A stretch of 64,000 nucleotides of DNA. Source: Geotalea toluenoxydans JCM 15764 (GTDB taxonomy: Bacteria; Desulfobacterota; Desulfuromonadia; Geobacterales; Geobacteraceae). Both the position numbers and the translations under genes were made by a program. The stretch spans positions 1 through 64,000 of the forward strand of contig NZ_BBCJ01000015.1 of assembly GCF_001311985.1 (NCBI RefSeq), in the 5' to 3' direction. This document shows, piece by piece, positions 1 to 10,527 of the stretch. Numbering within the stretch: the first letter of the stretch is position 1; each line of letters begins with the position of its first letter. The notes beneath the pieces were generated by a model. It searched no databases and was not told the DNA's origin. It saw only the letters and a program-made list of their open reading frames with translations.

Positions 1-786
1 CGCCACGGAGCGGACCTGGCCCGGAGTCAGGCAGGCGCGACCGGCAAGCTCCGGCGCAACCGCTACGCCCGTCACCCCTTCCTGACTGCCGGGGTCGGCG
101 CGATGGGCGATGCCCTTGTGGGCAATCAGTTCCTCGATGATGGTCCCGACCCGATCAACCCGCCAGGTGTCGGCGTCACATTCCCCCGAAACCAGAGCCG
201 TGCCCAGTCCATAGACCCCGCTGATCACGGCGACGCCACGTTGGCCGCTGACCGGATCGGCACTGAAGGCCACTCCGGCCACATCTGCCGTCACCACCCG
301 CTGTATCAGCACTGCCGGTGGAGCGGGCAGCGGCGAAAGTCCCCTCTCCCGGCGATAGGCCAGCACCCGCGGGCTGAATCCCGAACGCCAGACGTCAACC
401 ACTTTGCCCGGCACCTCCCCAGGCGAAACAAAGAGGAACGAATCCAGCTGACCGGCAAAGGAATGCTCGCTGCCATCCTCATCCAGCGCCGAAGAGCGGA
501 CCGCTACCAACTCGCCGTTGGGACAGAGCTCGGCCAGCGCAGCGGCAAGTTCCTGCAGCAGTTGCTCTCCCACGGTCAACTGTTCAAGCACCCCCTGGAT
601 CCGCTCCGGAACACCCGATGCAATATCCCCCCTTTGCCCGGCTGTCAGACTGGCTGGAAAGGCCTCGGGGGCAACGACAAACCAGGGGGGAACCTGGAGG
701 CGGGCTGACTGCAGGTCGGCCAGGGCCCCTGCCTTGCCCCCCAAAGAGGCGCGAGATTCCTTTTCGCTACGGAGGATGCTGTTCAT
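1..786 (-). CDS. PEP synthase / pyruvate phosphate dikinase-like protein, N-terminal part (runs off window)
   Basis: The first 262 codons are open to the window edge. The N-terminus has the nucleotide-binding fold of the PEP synthase/PPDK family: LGGKAGALADL near residue 16, PPWFVV near 37, and the AVRSSALDEDG...SFAGQ motif near 95-112, where family members bind ATP. The phosphohistidine and PEP domains would lie outside the window, so the exact reaction (PEP synthesis or another phosphotransfer) cannot be fixed. The ATG overlaps the stop of the UbiA gene upstream (ATGA, 783-786), so the two are translationally coupled. It sits last in an HMG-CoA reductase-UbiA set, which is an unusual partner for a PEP synthase. 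Confidence 0.75.
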   Translation of the reverse strand, partial: MNSILRSEKESRASLGGKAGALADLQSARLQVPPWFVVAPEAFPASLTAGQRGDIASGVPERIQGVLEQLTVGEQLLQELAAALAELCPNGELVAVRSSALDEDGSEHSFAGQLDSFLFVSPGEVPGKVVDVWRSGFSPRVLAYRRERGLSPLPAPPAVLIQRVVTADVAGVAFSADPVSGQRGVAVISGVYGLGTALVSGECDADTWRVDRVGTIIEELIAHKGIAHRADPGSQEGVTGVAVAPELAGRACLTPGQVRSVA

Positions 787-1701
787 GGCAGATTTCCCTG
801 AAAATGTTGAATCAGCAGTGGCACGGCTCCCAGGCTGAGGTACATGAGCAGGGTCCAGATGCCGGAAAAGAGCTCAATGCGCTTGCCGCGGCCGGGAAGG
901 GGGGCGGCATGGAAGGTAATCGCCAGCAGGGCGGCGCCGGAGAGCAGCAAAAGCAGGAGCAGGCTTACCGGAACGGCAAAACCGATCAACAGCGCACCGC
1001 GCCAGGCACAGACTGCGGTCAGAGACATGGCCCCGAGCCAGGCCAATAGCGCCCGGCTTCGTCCCCAGAGGAAAGAATAGGTTTCAACCCCCTCTTCCTC
1101 GTCCTGGGGCGAGCGGATCTTGCGGCCGACTTCGATGACAATGCCGTTCAGATAGCTGACGCCCAAGAACCAGATCAGCCCCGCGGCGGAGCTGCCCCCG
1201 CCATCAGCCAGTCGCAGGCGGTGGCATAGATGTCGAAAACGGGCATGATGACCATGTGGGAGAGCATGTAAATGATTGGGTGCCGTTTCAGCCAGCCATG
1301 AATGAAGAATTCCTTGCTCATCAGGCCAGGTAGCTCCAGGCGACCACCAGCATCAGTGCCTGCAGCGGCCGCAGCCAGAGGGACCCGGCCAGCTGGATCA
1401 ATCCGGCGCCGAGCCCGATCCAACCCAGTTCCCCCAGGGTGACCAGGCCGCGGGGTACCGGGCGGTAAGCTCGCCAGCGGGCGTCGTCTTCGGCATCCTT
1501 GAACTCGTCGGCAATGCGCAGCTGCAGGAAAAACAGCAGGGCGGTGACGAATGCCACCAGTGCTGCCGCCGGCCGCAGGCTCGATTCCCCGCGCAGAAGG
1601 GCCGAATAGCCCATGGCCGACAGGCTGAAGGCAAGAATCAGCGGCCCATGGGCGAAGATGGGAAAGCGCTCTTTTTGATAGATCCACCAGCGATTGGTCA
1701 C
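783..1701 (-). CDS. UbiA-family membrane prenyltransferase (two frameshifts)
   Basis: Reading through shifts near 1320 and 1170 gives about 306 residues, the usual UbiA length. The first Asp-rich motif with the RPVPRG tail (ADEFKDAEDD...RPVPRG) and a second acidic motif (GRKIRSPQDEEEG) are present, amid about eight hydrophobic segments. Such enzymes transfer a polyprenyl diphosphate tail to an acceptor within the membrane; the acceptor is unknown here. At both shifts one added C (to give GCCCTG and GGCCTG) restores the frame. I chose the GTG at 1701 because GAGAGG lies just upstream, immediately after the stop of the reductase gene. Being beside HMG-CoA reductase suggests an isoprenoid product. 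Confidence 0.8.
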
Positions 1702-1711
1702 CAGGTACCTC

Positions 1712-2949
1712 TCATTCCGTGTGCTCTTTGCCGCGAGCCAGCTTCCGGTGAGCGCGGGTGAATTCACCAGCGGCCAGGGCGCCGATGATGGACAGTTCTC
1801 CAGCCAGGGCAAGGCCGGCACAGACCTCTGCCAGGGCCCGGGCTTTTCCCTGGCCGTGAAGTCCCAGAATCTCAAGGCATGCCCGCTGGGTCGGCAGACC
1901 GGTTCCTCCCCCTACGGTGCCTACCATCAGATTGGGCAGGGTCACGGCGGCATAGAGGGAGCCATTGCCCTTTACCTCGAAGCGGGTGATGCCGACGCAG
2001 ATTCGGCGATACAGGCGATATCCTGGCCGCAGGCTAGGTATAAAGCGGCCAGGCCATTGGCATAATGTCCCTGCACGCCGATGGTCCCCGAAAGAACCCC
2101 GCCCATAGCCGACATGCGCCAGTAATCGACCATCTTTGCCGGGGAGGTATGGAGCATTTGCTCCACCAGCTCGGCAGGAATGACCGCTTCGGCGGTGACC
2201 TTTTTTCCGCGCACGCTGAGGAAGGATTGGGCGCTGGCCTTTTTGTCGCCGGACATGTTGGCCTCCACAAAAAAGTATTCCGGCTGGACCGGGGTACGCT
2301 CGATAATGAGCCGACAGGCTGCTTCGGTGGCGATGGTGGCCATGTTCTGCCCTGAGGCGTCACCGGTGTAAAAGTCCAGCAGCAGATAGACATGATTGCC
2401 TTCGATGGTGATACGCAGGTCGGAAAGCTGCCCATGGTGGGTGGTTGCTTCGGCTGCCTGCCGGATTGCGTCCAGATTTTCCGTCAGCCAGGCGACAAAG
2501 AGGCCGGCATCCCTGGCGGTCGCAAAGGCGAAGCCGGGGGAGCGGCTGACTCCCTCGGCAAGGAGCATGGCGGAGCAGCCTCCCGCCTGGGAAAGCAGGC
2601 AGGCGCCACGATGGTAGGACGCGACCAGGGCAGCTTCGGTCGTAGCCAGGGGCAGGTAATAGTCACCCTTGGCAAATAGGCCGTTGACGCGCAGCGGGCC
2701 GGCCAAGCCAAGCGGTACCTTGGCAATGCCGATGAAGTTCTCGATATTGTGCTGATAGGTGGTGATGTTCGGCAGGTCTTCCGGGGGGAGCAGCGGCTCG
2801 CGGACTTCAGGGGGCAGGGGGAGGCGCTTCCAACGGCGCTCGACGATCTCAGGGGTGATATGGGCACCGCTTGATACCTTGGCAGCGGGTGCGTCCCAGG
2901 AGGGTTCAAGGCGCTGGGACAGTTCCGTGGCGCTTTGTCCATTGAGCAC
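1712..2949 (-). CDS. 3-hydroxy-3-methylglutaryl-CoA reductase (one frameshift)
   Basis: About 412 residues. It makes mevalonate from HMG-CoA with NAD(P)H. The catalytic elements are visible: TTEAALVAS (Glu), SGDKKASAQ (Lys), LACGQD (Asp), the dinucleotide loop VGTVGGGTGLPTQ, and a C-terminal His in TRAHRKLAR. DKK and the GTVGGGTGLPTQRACLEILG-type loop resemble class I enzymes of archaea and eukaryotes more than class II bacterial ones. The shift near 1990 is repaired by one G (ESASG-ITRFEVKG). The start is GTG at 2949. A mevalonate-pathway enzyme is unexpected in a deltaproteobacterium, which normally uses the MEP pathway; together with UbiA it suggests a horizontally acquired isoprenoid function. 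Confidence 0.88.
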
Positions 2950-3017
2950 CTGCGATCAAGTCCTTGGCGTGGGTGAAATCGCTTGGCATGAATGTTCACT
3001 CCAATCAGGCAGATCGC

Positions 3018-4503
3018 CTATAATATTGCGGTCATCGGCAGTGCCTTCCAGAGCTTGACCTTCCGCCTCTTTGCCGCGGGGGCGAAGCGGTCGGGTTTAT
3101 CGGTGGCGGCATTCCAGCTGTTTCCTGGCTCCATGTCCCGCTCGATGCTTTTCTCGACCTGCCTTGCCAGGAGGGGATCGTCGATCAGAACTCCTACTTC
3201 CGTATTCAGATTCATGGAACGGGGGTCGAAGTTGAAGGTACCGACAAAAAGGGTCTTGCTGTCGACGACCATGGTTTTGGCATGGATGGCAAAGATCGGC
3301 GCCCCCTTTTCCAGCTTCTTGTAGCGTTCGATAAGATCCCGTTTGTGGGCAGGGTCGGGCTTGAATTCATAGATCTTGATACCGCTTTTGAGCAGGGTTT
3401 GCCGCTGTTTTTGGTAGCCGCTGAAGGCCTGGAGATTGTCGGTTGAGGCGAGGGAATTGGTGCAGATCCTCACTTCAATCCCCCGCCTGACCATGTCCCG
3501 GAACAGGGCCAGGGCATCCTTGGTCATTACCAGATAGGGAGACTGGATGGTAACGCTCTTCTGTGCCCCCTGCAGCACCTGGCAAGGACGGCGGTGCTCT
3601 CCCCTCCTCCGTCCAGCCGCCGCCGTGCGGTGTTCTTGCCTGGCAGATCGGAGATGAATCGGACGTCGTTCCAGCTTAGTTTCTCGATCAGGCTGCTGAA
3701 TCGCTGGGGCAGGTTCTCCAGCGCCATGCGTACCTCCGGAGCGAAGTTTTCAGCTTTGCCGGCATAGGCATGCATGTTTGCATAGATTGTTTCGACTCGC
3801 TCGGGCGTCAGCTTTTTCAGTTCCTTGGCCAACAGTTTTTCCACCGGAACCGCCTGCCGACTTTCCCAGAACCGGTCGAAGCTCTTTTCCATATGGCTAG
3901 CGCCGGCCCAAGGACCAGAATATCGCGGTCGCGGAAATTGTAGCGGTGATCATAGTCGAAGTATTCATCGGCCATGTTGCGTCCGCCGGTAATGCCGACC
4001 ATACCATCGAATAGGGCGGTCTTGTCGTGCATGCGCTGGTTGATGGTGCGGAAGCCGGTAAGGACATTGCCAACCCGCTTCAACTTCGAGGTGCCGACGG
4101 TCAGCTTGGGATTGTAGATGCGGATATCGATGTTCGGGTGCAGGGCCAGGGCCAGCATGGTTTCGGGGGGTGCGTCAATGAGCAGGTCGTCCACCAGCAC
4201 CCGCACCTTTACCCCGCGGTCGGCTGCCCGCAGAAGTGCTTCGCTGGCCAGGATGCCGATATTGTCAGTACTCCAGATGAAGTACTGGATGTGGATGCTT
4301 TTTGTCGAGTGATCTGCTAGCCAAGCCCTTGCCAGGAGGGCCTCCTCCCCTTTTTCCAGCACGTAGGCTCCAGATTTGCCGGGATGACCGACAAGGAGGG
4401 GTGCTACGGTTTCGGGCAGAGAGCCTTGCTTTGCATGTGCTCCAATAGGAATAACAAACAGGCAGATTACAAGGACTGCTTTAACGAAAGTGTTCATCTT
4501 CAC
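3018..4503 (-). CDS. Exported phospholipase D / cardiolipin synthase-like protein (two frameshifts)
   Basis: Around 495 residues when joined across shifts near 3895 and 3575. A signal peptide is visible at residues 1-24 (ending GAHA). Two HKD motifs typical of PLD enzymes follow: MHDKTALFDG near residue 160 and IHAKTMVVDS near 400. Each supplies the His of the phosphatidyl-enzyme reaction. Family members with a signal peptide act in the periplasm on phospholipids, as in ClsC-like transphosphatidylases. The ATG overlaps the stop of the YiiX-type gene (ATGA at 4500-4503), so the pair is co-translated. Substrate is inferred only from the family. Confidence 0.8.
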
Positions 4504-6065
4504 ATCCCCAGATTTGCCTGTTTCACCGTTTTGACCCCCATTAATTCGGTCATCCGCGCCAGCGGTGTTTTATTCACTCGGGTTCCGTCATGGTAAAAAG
4601 TTACCAACTGGAGAGCGCCATCTTTGGCTGCCTTCATGGCAACATCGTCAGGAGTGAAGGTGGTCCGTCCCAGGGAGCGTTTGGTGGGCCACTCTACGCC
4701 GCTGTAACTGAGATAGACCAGCTTGGAGCAGTAGACTCGCTCCTTGGACTCCACATCGAAATTGAAATCGTATGGTTTCCCCACCTGGCGCAGGGTCTGA
4801 ATGACCGTTCTGGCCCGATTTTCCCTGGTCAATTCAGGCTTGCGCAGGGCGCCGAAGCTGTCGATGTTGAAGAAGTGGTCCAGGGTATTCATCTCCACCC
4901 CGGAACGGAGCGCCTCCACCACCAGCCGGCCTTGGCGGATCTGGTCGTGATACTTTGCCACTACGGGGTTGTCCCAGATTCCCAGGCCCTTCAGCTCGGA
5001 CTCCGTGCCGACCCAGACCGCCGCGTGACCCCAATAGCCGGGGATCAACTTGTCGGTAAGGCGAAAAGGGGTCTTTTCCAGCAGGATGTCTCCTGCCTTC
5101 AGGGTTGCCTTGACCTCTTTCAGCATCTCCGATTTGCCGTAAAGTTTGCCCTTGCGTGTTTCCACCAATCCGACCGCATTGCCGAAAAACATGCTGAACA
5201 GGTTCATGCCGCCGCGTTCGAAGGAGGATAACGTGTCGGTGGTGACGGCGCCGAAAAAGCCGAGCTTTCTTCCGATGACGTAGAGGGGGGACCACTTGCG
5301 AACCATGGTATAGGAGGGGCTCTGCTGGATCAGGGCAGAGACATATTCGATTTCAGAGCTTTTTGCCATTGAACGGTTGAGCCTGACCGATTCTTTTTCG
5401 TAAAACTTGATGGCCTTGCGCACCCGTTGCCGGTTGGCCACCGAATCGTAATGAAGGGTAACCTTGGCCAGGGCAGCGCTGTTTACGGCATAGCCCGGAT
5501 CCCGCTCGTTGAGGAGCCGCCGCAGCTTGCTGTCCCCCTCGAAGAGGGAGATGGCCAGCAGATAATTATCGTAGAGGACCAGGGCCGAGGAGAGGGAAAG
5601 CATGATCCCCTTGAGGCGCGCTTCAGGCGTAATGCCAAGCTGTGCCAGATCTTTTTCCGATCCGTCCAGCCAGCACTCGTGTGACTCGGCTACGGCGAGT
5701 AGTTCCTTGCGCAGGGCAAGGTGTTCGACAATGCCCTGGTTGAGCAGGTCCAGGTCTTCGCCGGTCAGGGGCTTGCCCTGTTCCTGCTTGTTCTTGATGC
5801 CATTGCCCACTTTTATTGTCTCGGCCCGCAGCATCAGCGCCCGTTCTGCCAGGAAACGGAAATCGTTGAGTTCCTCCTGTATTGTTTTTTCAACGGAGGC
5901 ATTGGTGGCGCCATGGTTGCGGACGAGATGGCCGGCACAGCCACTTGTTATTCCTTCGGTGGTGTTGGCTTTGACAAGTTCGCCGATGGTGGTGGGGACG
6001 GCAGCGGCGGGCAGCCCCAGGGCAAACACAAGCAGTATGGCAACAGGAGCGATTATGGGTTTCAT
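4500..6065 (-). CDS. YiiX/NlpC-P60-superfamily permuted papain-like hydrolase, exported
   Basis: 521 residues with a signal peptide (cleavage near AAA-VP, residue 23). The C-terminal half (about 330-500) carries the permuted NlpC/P60 fold of the YiiX/YebB group: GDILLEKTPF, GHAAVWVGTE (catalytic His) and the VYCSKLVYLSY block (catalytic Cys). These proteins cleave amide or acyl-ester bonds in peptidoglycan or lipids. The N-terminal 300 residues are helical with no domain I recognise. The gene is intact, has a good ribosome site (AAGGAG), lies 23 bases after the phosphatase gene and overlaps the PLD gene. Context suggests envelope lipid or wall processing. Confidence 0.72.
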   Translation of the reverse strand: MKPIIAPVAILLVFALGLPAAAVPTTIGELVKANTTEGITSGCAGHLVRNHGATNASVEKTIQEELNDFRFLAERALMLRAETIKVGNGIKNKQEQGKPLTGEDLDLLNQGIVEHLALRKELLAVAESHECWLDGSEKDLAQLGITPEARLKGIMLSLSSALVLYDNYLLAISLFEGDSKLRRLLNERDPGYAVNSAALAKVTLHYDSVANRQRVRKAIKFYEKESVRLNRSMAKSSEIEYVSALIQQSPSYTMVRKWSPLYVIGRKLGFFGAVTTDTLSSFERGGMNLFSMFFGNAVGLVETRKGKLYGKSEMLKEVKATLKAGDILLEKTPFRLTDKLIPGYWGHAAVWVGTESELKGLGIWDNPVVAKYHDQIRQGRLVVEALRSGVEMNTLDHFFNIDSFGALRKPELTRENRARTVIQTLRQVGKPYDFNFDVESKERVYCSKLVYLSYSGVEWPTKRSLGRTTFTPDDVAMKAAKDGALQLVTFYHDGTRVNKTPLARMTELMGVKTVKQANLGM

Positions 6066-6088
6066 GCAGTATCTCCTTCAGCAGGATG

Positions 6089-6715
6089 TTATTCAGTGGG
6101 GTACTGGCGAATAAATTTCTTGAAGTTGACCCAGATATCGTTGAAGCCGAAGGCCTGCATCTCGGTTTCCGCGTCAGGCAGGGACCATTTGTCCACCTTC
6201 ATCCGGTAGGCGGCCACAACGATCCCGGTCCGGTCCTGGCCATGACGGCAATGGACAAAAACAGGCTGATTTGCCGGGTCGACCATCAGGGCAATTACCC
6301 GATCGACCTTTTCCTTCAGTCCCTCACGGGACATGGTGATGGGCATGGCAATGGCCTTCATCCCAGCAGCTTCCACCATGGCCTTTTCATTTTCTGTGGT
6401 ACGCAGGTCTATGACCGTTTTGACGCCCATTTTCTTCAAAGCGGCATAGCCATACACTGCAGGCTGTGCGCCACGAAACACCCCAGGCGCTACCCGCCCA
6501 ACGTTGCTTAGGCCGGGAAGATTGTAAAGATGCTCGGAAAGGTGCATTCCTTGGTGGAGGGAGGTAAGGGGCGAATTTGTTGATGGCGGGGTCGCTGTTT
6601 GCTCAGCAGGAGCGGCTGCTGACAGCCCGACAAGAAGCATGACAGTCAACATCGCTAAAGCCATTGAACGGAAGCAGACATTGCAACGGTTGAATGGGGA
6701 AGAATCGATTTCCAT
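6089..6715 (-). CDS. Exported dual-specificity / tyrosine phosphatase-like protein
   Basis: 208 residues from the ATG at 6715, chosen because AGGAGGG sits 3 bases before it and a hydrophobic signal (ALAMLTVMLLVGLSAAAPA) follows. An upstream ATG at 6808 has no such site. The phosphatase loop HCRHGQDRTG (HCX5R) is present with an upstream general-acid region (residues 120-150). The family hydrolyses phosphotyrosine, phosphoserine, or phospholipid phosphates such as phosphatidylglycerophosphate. It is first in an operon with a YiiX-type hydrolase and PLD, all exported, so a phospholipid-phosphate role is more likely than protein signalling, though unproven. Confidence 0.78.
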   Translation of the reverse strand: MEIDSSPFNRCNVCFRSMALAMLTVMLLVGLSAAAPAEQTATPPSTNSPLTSLHQGMHLSEHLYNLPGLSNVGRVAPGVFRGAQPAVYGYAALKKMGVKTVIDLRTTENEKAMVEAAGMKAIAMPITMSREGLKEKVDRVIALMVDPANQPVFVHCRHGQDRTGIVVAAYRMKVDKWSLPDAETEMQAFGFNDIWVNFKKFIRQYPTE

Positions 6716-6861
6716 ATGCCCTCCTGAGCTAATATGTCTTCCATTACCATAACCCTTAATGGACTTTCTATTAATTTCCATTATCTTAGACAAATATAAT
6801 CGTCTCATCGTCGGGTGTTGGTGGAAACCTGCTAACCTGGCGCAATTTATGGCTTAGCCGG

Positions 6862-9539
6862 TTATTTCTTCGGCGGAACCGGCGAAAACCAGCCGATAAC
6901 CAGGAGCAGCAGCCCGACAGCGACGAATGAGACTATCCGTTCAATGGTGCCGTGCCCGGCCAGATCCACCAGGAAAAGTTTTATGATGACGCAGCCGAGG
7001 AGTCCGGCGCCGGCCAGCCAGACTTTGCGAAGGTCTCGGCAGGTGGCAAGAACCATGGCGCAGAGTGCCAGCAGACTCCAGAAGATGGCAAAGGATGTTT
7101 GGGCAAGACCGGAACGGAAGATGGCTTCGGGTGTAAAAGTGACGCCACCCCAATGGTGCAGTGCCCGAGCCAGCATAGAATTGAGCCAGACTAAAAAACA
7201 GCCGCGCCAAGCCACTGCACTACCTGCCTGTTTACACTGACGAACTCGCACAGGCCAGGAAGCTTTTGCAGACGGGCAATCCAGAGGCCAAGTGCGGCCA
7301 AAGCCCCGGCAATGGCCAGGTCCAGTGGGTTGAAAAGTGGTAGCCATGGAAAAGGCCATGCATCGCCGGTGTTTCCCAACGAAACGAGCACTGTCCAGAA
7401 TAGTACAGCTGCAGCCAGGGGAACCGCAACAATTCCCAGATATAGCTCTTCATGCTTGCGCCATGGCCAGACAGGCAGGTTCACCGACAAAATGGCAAAG
7501 AGCATGGTGATGGCGACGATGCCGCGGCTGATGGTGAGCCAGCTGCCGGTGGAGCCGAGGAAAAAATGCACCTGCCAGCCAAGTTCCCAGGTGGCCAGAA
7601 AAGTCATAAACCACACGGTTCCCCCATGGAGAAGGCTTCGATAAAGGGTGGGCATTTCATCTTCCCGCTGATATAAAAGCCACCAATGGACGGTGAAGGC
7701 AGCCGGCCAGGCAAACCAGCCCCCTTGGGCCAGCGGATGATGCGGCATTTCCGGCAGGAGAAAGCAGACCATGGCCGGCAGAAGCAGCAGGGGAGGCCAG
7801 CTCAGATCCGACCAGCCGAGGCGTCGCTGCAGAATATGACTGGTAAGGCAGGAGGCGGTGACGAAGATCAAGCTGACGCCATAGACAAGATCTTCGGCCA
7901 CATGAACGTGGTGTTCGTGCAACCCGCTGCCGAACCACCAGATGAGGCCCCAGTAGGAAAGAACGTGTCCAAGGGTCAGTTCCCACTCCTCTGCCCATGT
8001 TTTGTGGTGGATGAACCAGGCGCTGCTCAGGGCGGCCAGGCTGATGAGGATGCACCCCAGGTAAAGGCTGTTCAATACTGGCAGCTGGTTTATGGGGGAG
8101 GGGAGGTCGGTGATGAAGCGATACCGCCGCCAAACTGGAGCAAAATGCCAAGTCCACGTGCCAGTTGGCGTCTCTGACGTAAGCCGGCCCAAATCAGAGC
8201 AGCTCCTTCCACGGCCCAGGCTGCCGAAGTCCAGCGGCCGTCGAAGGCGAGGGGTACGGCAAGGGTGACGAAGACGGTGCCGAAGGCGAGAAAGGCCTCG
8301 GCCAGGGTTTGCAGTCGGTCATCCTCACGCAAGGCCATGAACATGGCCAGGTAGAGAAATCCCGCAGCCAGGGCACTCCAGGCGAGACCATGGCGGAAGG
8401 CATGCACCAGCCCGGCCTGCAAGGCAAAGGCGGCGATGGGAGTGCCGAAGACCAGGGTGCCGTCGACGATTCCTTTAAGCTCCGGCGGCTGACGGAAGGC
8501 GAAGAGGACGGCAATTCCCACATAGATGAGGAAGAAGAGGATGAGGAACGGTTCCACCGTGGCGAAATGGGAAGGGCGATAGAATTGGGCGCCCAGATGG
8601 TGCCGAGGAGGAAGGTGTATAAAAATCCCGCCAGGTTAAGGCGCGCCAGGAGCGATACCAGGCGATGCCGACGATCCCTGCGTTCAAGACGGCATAGTAG
8701 CCGAACAGAAAGGCAGGATTGCCGTTACCGATGGATGCCAAGAGCGGTGCGATGAAGCCTCCGGAAATGCCGAACAGGGCCAGGGTGCGGGAACTCTGCA
8801 GGACGGCAAGTGCGCCACAGAGGCCGGAGATGGCCACCAGCAGAATGAAGGAGGAGGTGGGGGAAAGCAAGGCGAAGAGACGGAAGGCGGCGTAGGTGGT
8901 CAAGAAGAGGATGCCGATCCCTCCACCTTGCAGCGCCAGGGCATACTCAGCCCGTTTTTGCCGCAAACGCCAGCCGGTGGCCAGAAGGACAATGCCGCCG
9001 AAGGCGGTGGCGGCAAGGCGGAGCTGGATAGGGACGTGGCCATGCTCTGCTGCATATTTGACCAGGAAGGAGACGCCGAAAAAGAGGATAATGATGCCCG
9101 ACTTCACCAGCAGGTTGCCACCGGTAAAGAAACTGGTGATGGCATCGACGACAGGCGATGCCTCCGGGTTGGCTGGAGCCTCCCGGATAGGTTGGGGCCG
9201 TAAGGGCGGAGCAGACGTTTCAACCCGGAATCCACTGGCTAAAGCAGGCCTGTCGGATTCGACGGGTGGTGGCGGGGCAGGCGCTTCCTCGGCCGGTTTT
9301 GTCATGATATCGAATGGGTTAGGCGCTACTGCTTGTGCCTGGGGTGTGTTGGCTTCCTTGGCTTGTCGGGCGACACGCTGCCGCAACCAGGCGACCTCCT
9401 TTTCCAGGGAGGAAAAACGTTCCTGCAGTTCTGCCAGGTTGCCCAGCAGCCAGCCGGCACAGGCGCCGAAAATCACCCCGGGAAAACGGTCCAGCATGCC
9501 GCCGGCGACAGCTCCGATCAATGCATAAATGAGAGACAT
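6862..9539 (-). CDS. DUF2339 polytopic membrane protein (about four frameshifts)
   Basis: About 892 residues when joined. It starts with one membrane segment, then a coiled-coil/basic stretch (residues 35-65), a Pro-rich linker, and more than 20 predicted membrane helices of the DUF2339 family (GGNLLVKSGIIILFFGVSFL, ALQGGGIGILFLTTYAAFRL). The end is VIGWFSPVPPKK. The function of DUF2339 is not known. Shifts lie near 8640, 8580, 8130 and 7210; two deletions in the first stretch restore the expected LNLAGFLYTFLLGTIWGAQF run. AAAGGAG precedes the ATG at 9539. The small gene at 9555-9731 ends 15 bases upstream. Confidence 0.75.
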
Positions 9540-9554
9540 GATTCGCTCCTTTGC

Positions 9555-9731
9555 TTAGCGCAGCATCGTGCCGACAGCCAGCGCTCTTTGCATCGAACGG
9601 CGGGTGCGGTGATAGGACAGGGGCCGGTGGGCGATGATTCGCCTGTGAAGGGTAAAGGTGATGGTGATGGTGCCGATGAGGGCGATTAACGGGAGAACGG
9701 CGACGGCGAGCTTGATGATGAATGTTTCCAT
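9555..9731 (-). CDS. Small membrane protein, 58 residues
   Basis: A short gene with an excellent ribosome site (GGGAGGAAAT) just before the ATG at 9731. It codes for a single hydrophobic helix (residues 5-27, [20 protein letters not shown]) followed by a basic His/Arg-rich tail. It is 15 bases ahead of the DUF2339 gene on the same strand, so it is probably its operon partner. I do not recognise a family. Confidence 0.55.
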   Translation of the reverse strand: METFIIKLAVAVLPLIALIGTITITFTLHRRIIAHRPLSYHRTRRSMQRALAVGTMLR

Positions 9732-10164
9732 GATTTCCTCCCTGTAGTGCTAATTGATAATCGGGGTATAGCAGGGAGGATGCCAGGAGGTTTTATGAGG
9801 GGTAGTTGCTTGTTTTTGTTGAGGTTATGTGATTGGGAAGATGGTGGTGAAGTGGAGGTGGAAGGTTAAGATGTGCATTAAATGTATATTGTTGGGCATT
9901 AAATGTTGGCCGAAAGTGACGATGACTGGCGCAACACAGCCAAGATTAATCTGAGGCAACTGGGGTTGATGGTCAACAGCGTCACCTCATTTGAGATGGA
10001 GAGCCGGCCGCGTTTTCTGGCCAGGATCAGCAGGCATCCGGAAAGTTGCGGCACATGTGCACCTACCGTTCCTGTTCGACATTGCGCAGTGGAGACAAGG
10101 AGGCCTACTCAATTACGTTGCCTAACTTATGTATTGGACAACAAAAGAAAATAAGGGACAATTT
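9732..10164. other. Intergenic stretch, no gene recognised
   Basis: About 430 bases between the divergent small membrane protein gene and the toxin-antitoxin pair. A plus-strand reading frame (9903-10154) exists but has no ribosome site, mixed composition and no family resemblance. I see nothing else supportable here apart from the inverted repeat listed next. Confidence 0.4.
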
Positions 10165-10180
10165 ATAGCAAATACGCTAT
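10165..10180. promoter_or_regulatory. Inverted repeat, likely HigBA operator
   Basis: ATAGC-6 bases-GCTAT, ending 9 bases before the toxin ATG. Toxin-antitoxin operons of this type are repressed by the HTH antitoxin binding a palindrome over the promoter; this is the only such repeat in the gap. Inference from position and symmetry. Confidence 0.4.
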
Positions 10181-10189
10181 GCTCCTGTC

Positions 10190-10527
10190 ATGACTTGGAC
10201 AATCACCTACTATAACGATTCAGTGCAAGAATCCTTGCCATGCCAGCTGGCTTTCTTGGCCGCTATCTCCGATACGCCGACAGGATGGAAGTCCACGGCC
10301 CTGATCTTGGCATGCCTCATACCCGCGCAATGGGTGAAGGTTTATTTGAATTGCGTCTGAAATCCGCAGAAGGAATTGCTCGGGTTTTCTACTGTACAAT
10401 GATTGGCAGAAAAATCGTGATCTTACACCAATTCACCAAGAAAACAGACAAGACCCCGCCAAGAGAACTTGACACAGCTCGGCGAAGAATGAAGGAGTTC
10501 AAAAATGCTAACTCACAAAGAACTTAA
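10190..10527 (+). CDS. higB: HigB/Gp49-family mRNA interferase toxin (one frameshift)
   Basis: 112 residues. The C-terminal two thirds read RYLRYADRMEVHGPDLG...LFELRLKSAEGIARVFYCTM...LHQFTKKTDKTPP, the pattern of the phage-derived Gp49/HigB group of ribosome-dependent RNases in the RelE superfamily. The first 16 codons (MTWTITYYNDSVQES) are in another frame; one C added near 10235 joins them (ESLAMPAG). It overlaps the antitoxin gene by 23 bases, typical of toxin-first HigBA pairs. Confidence 0.8.
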
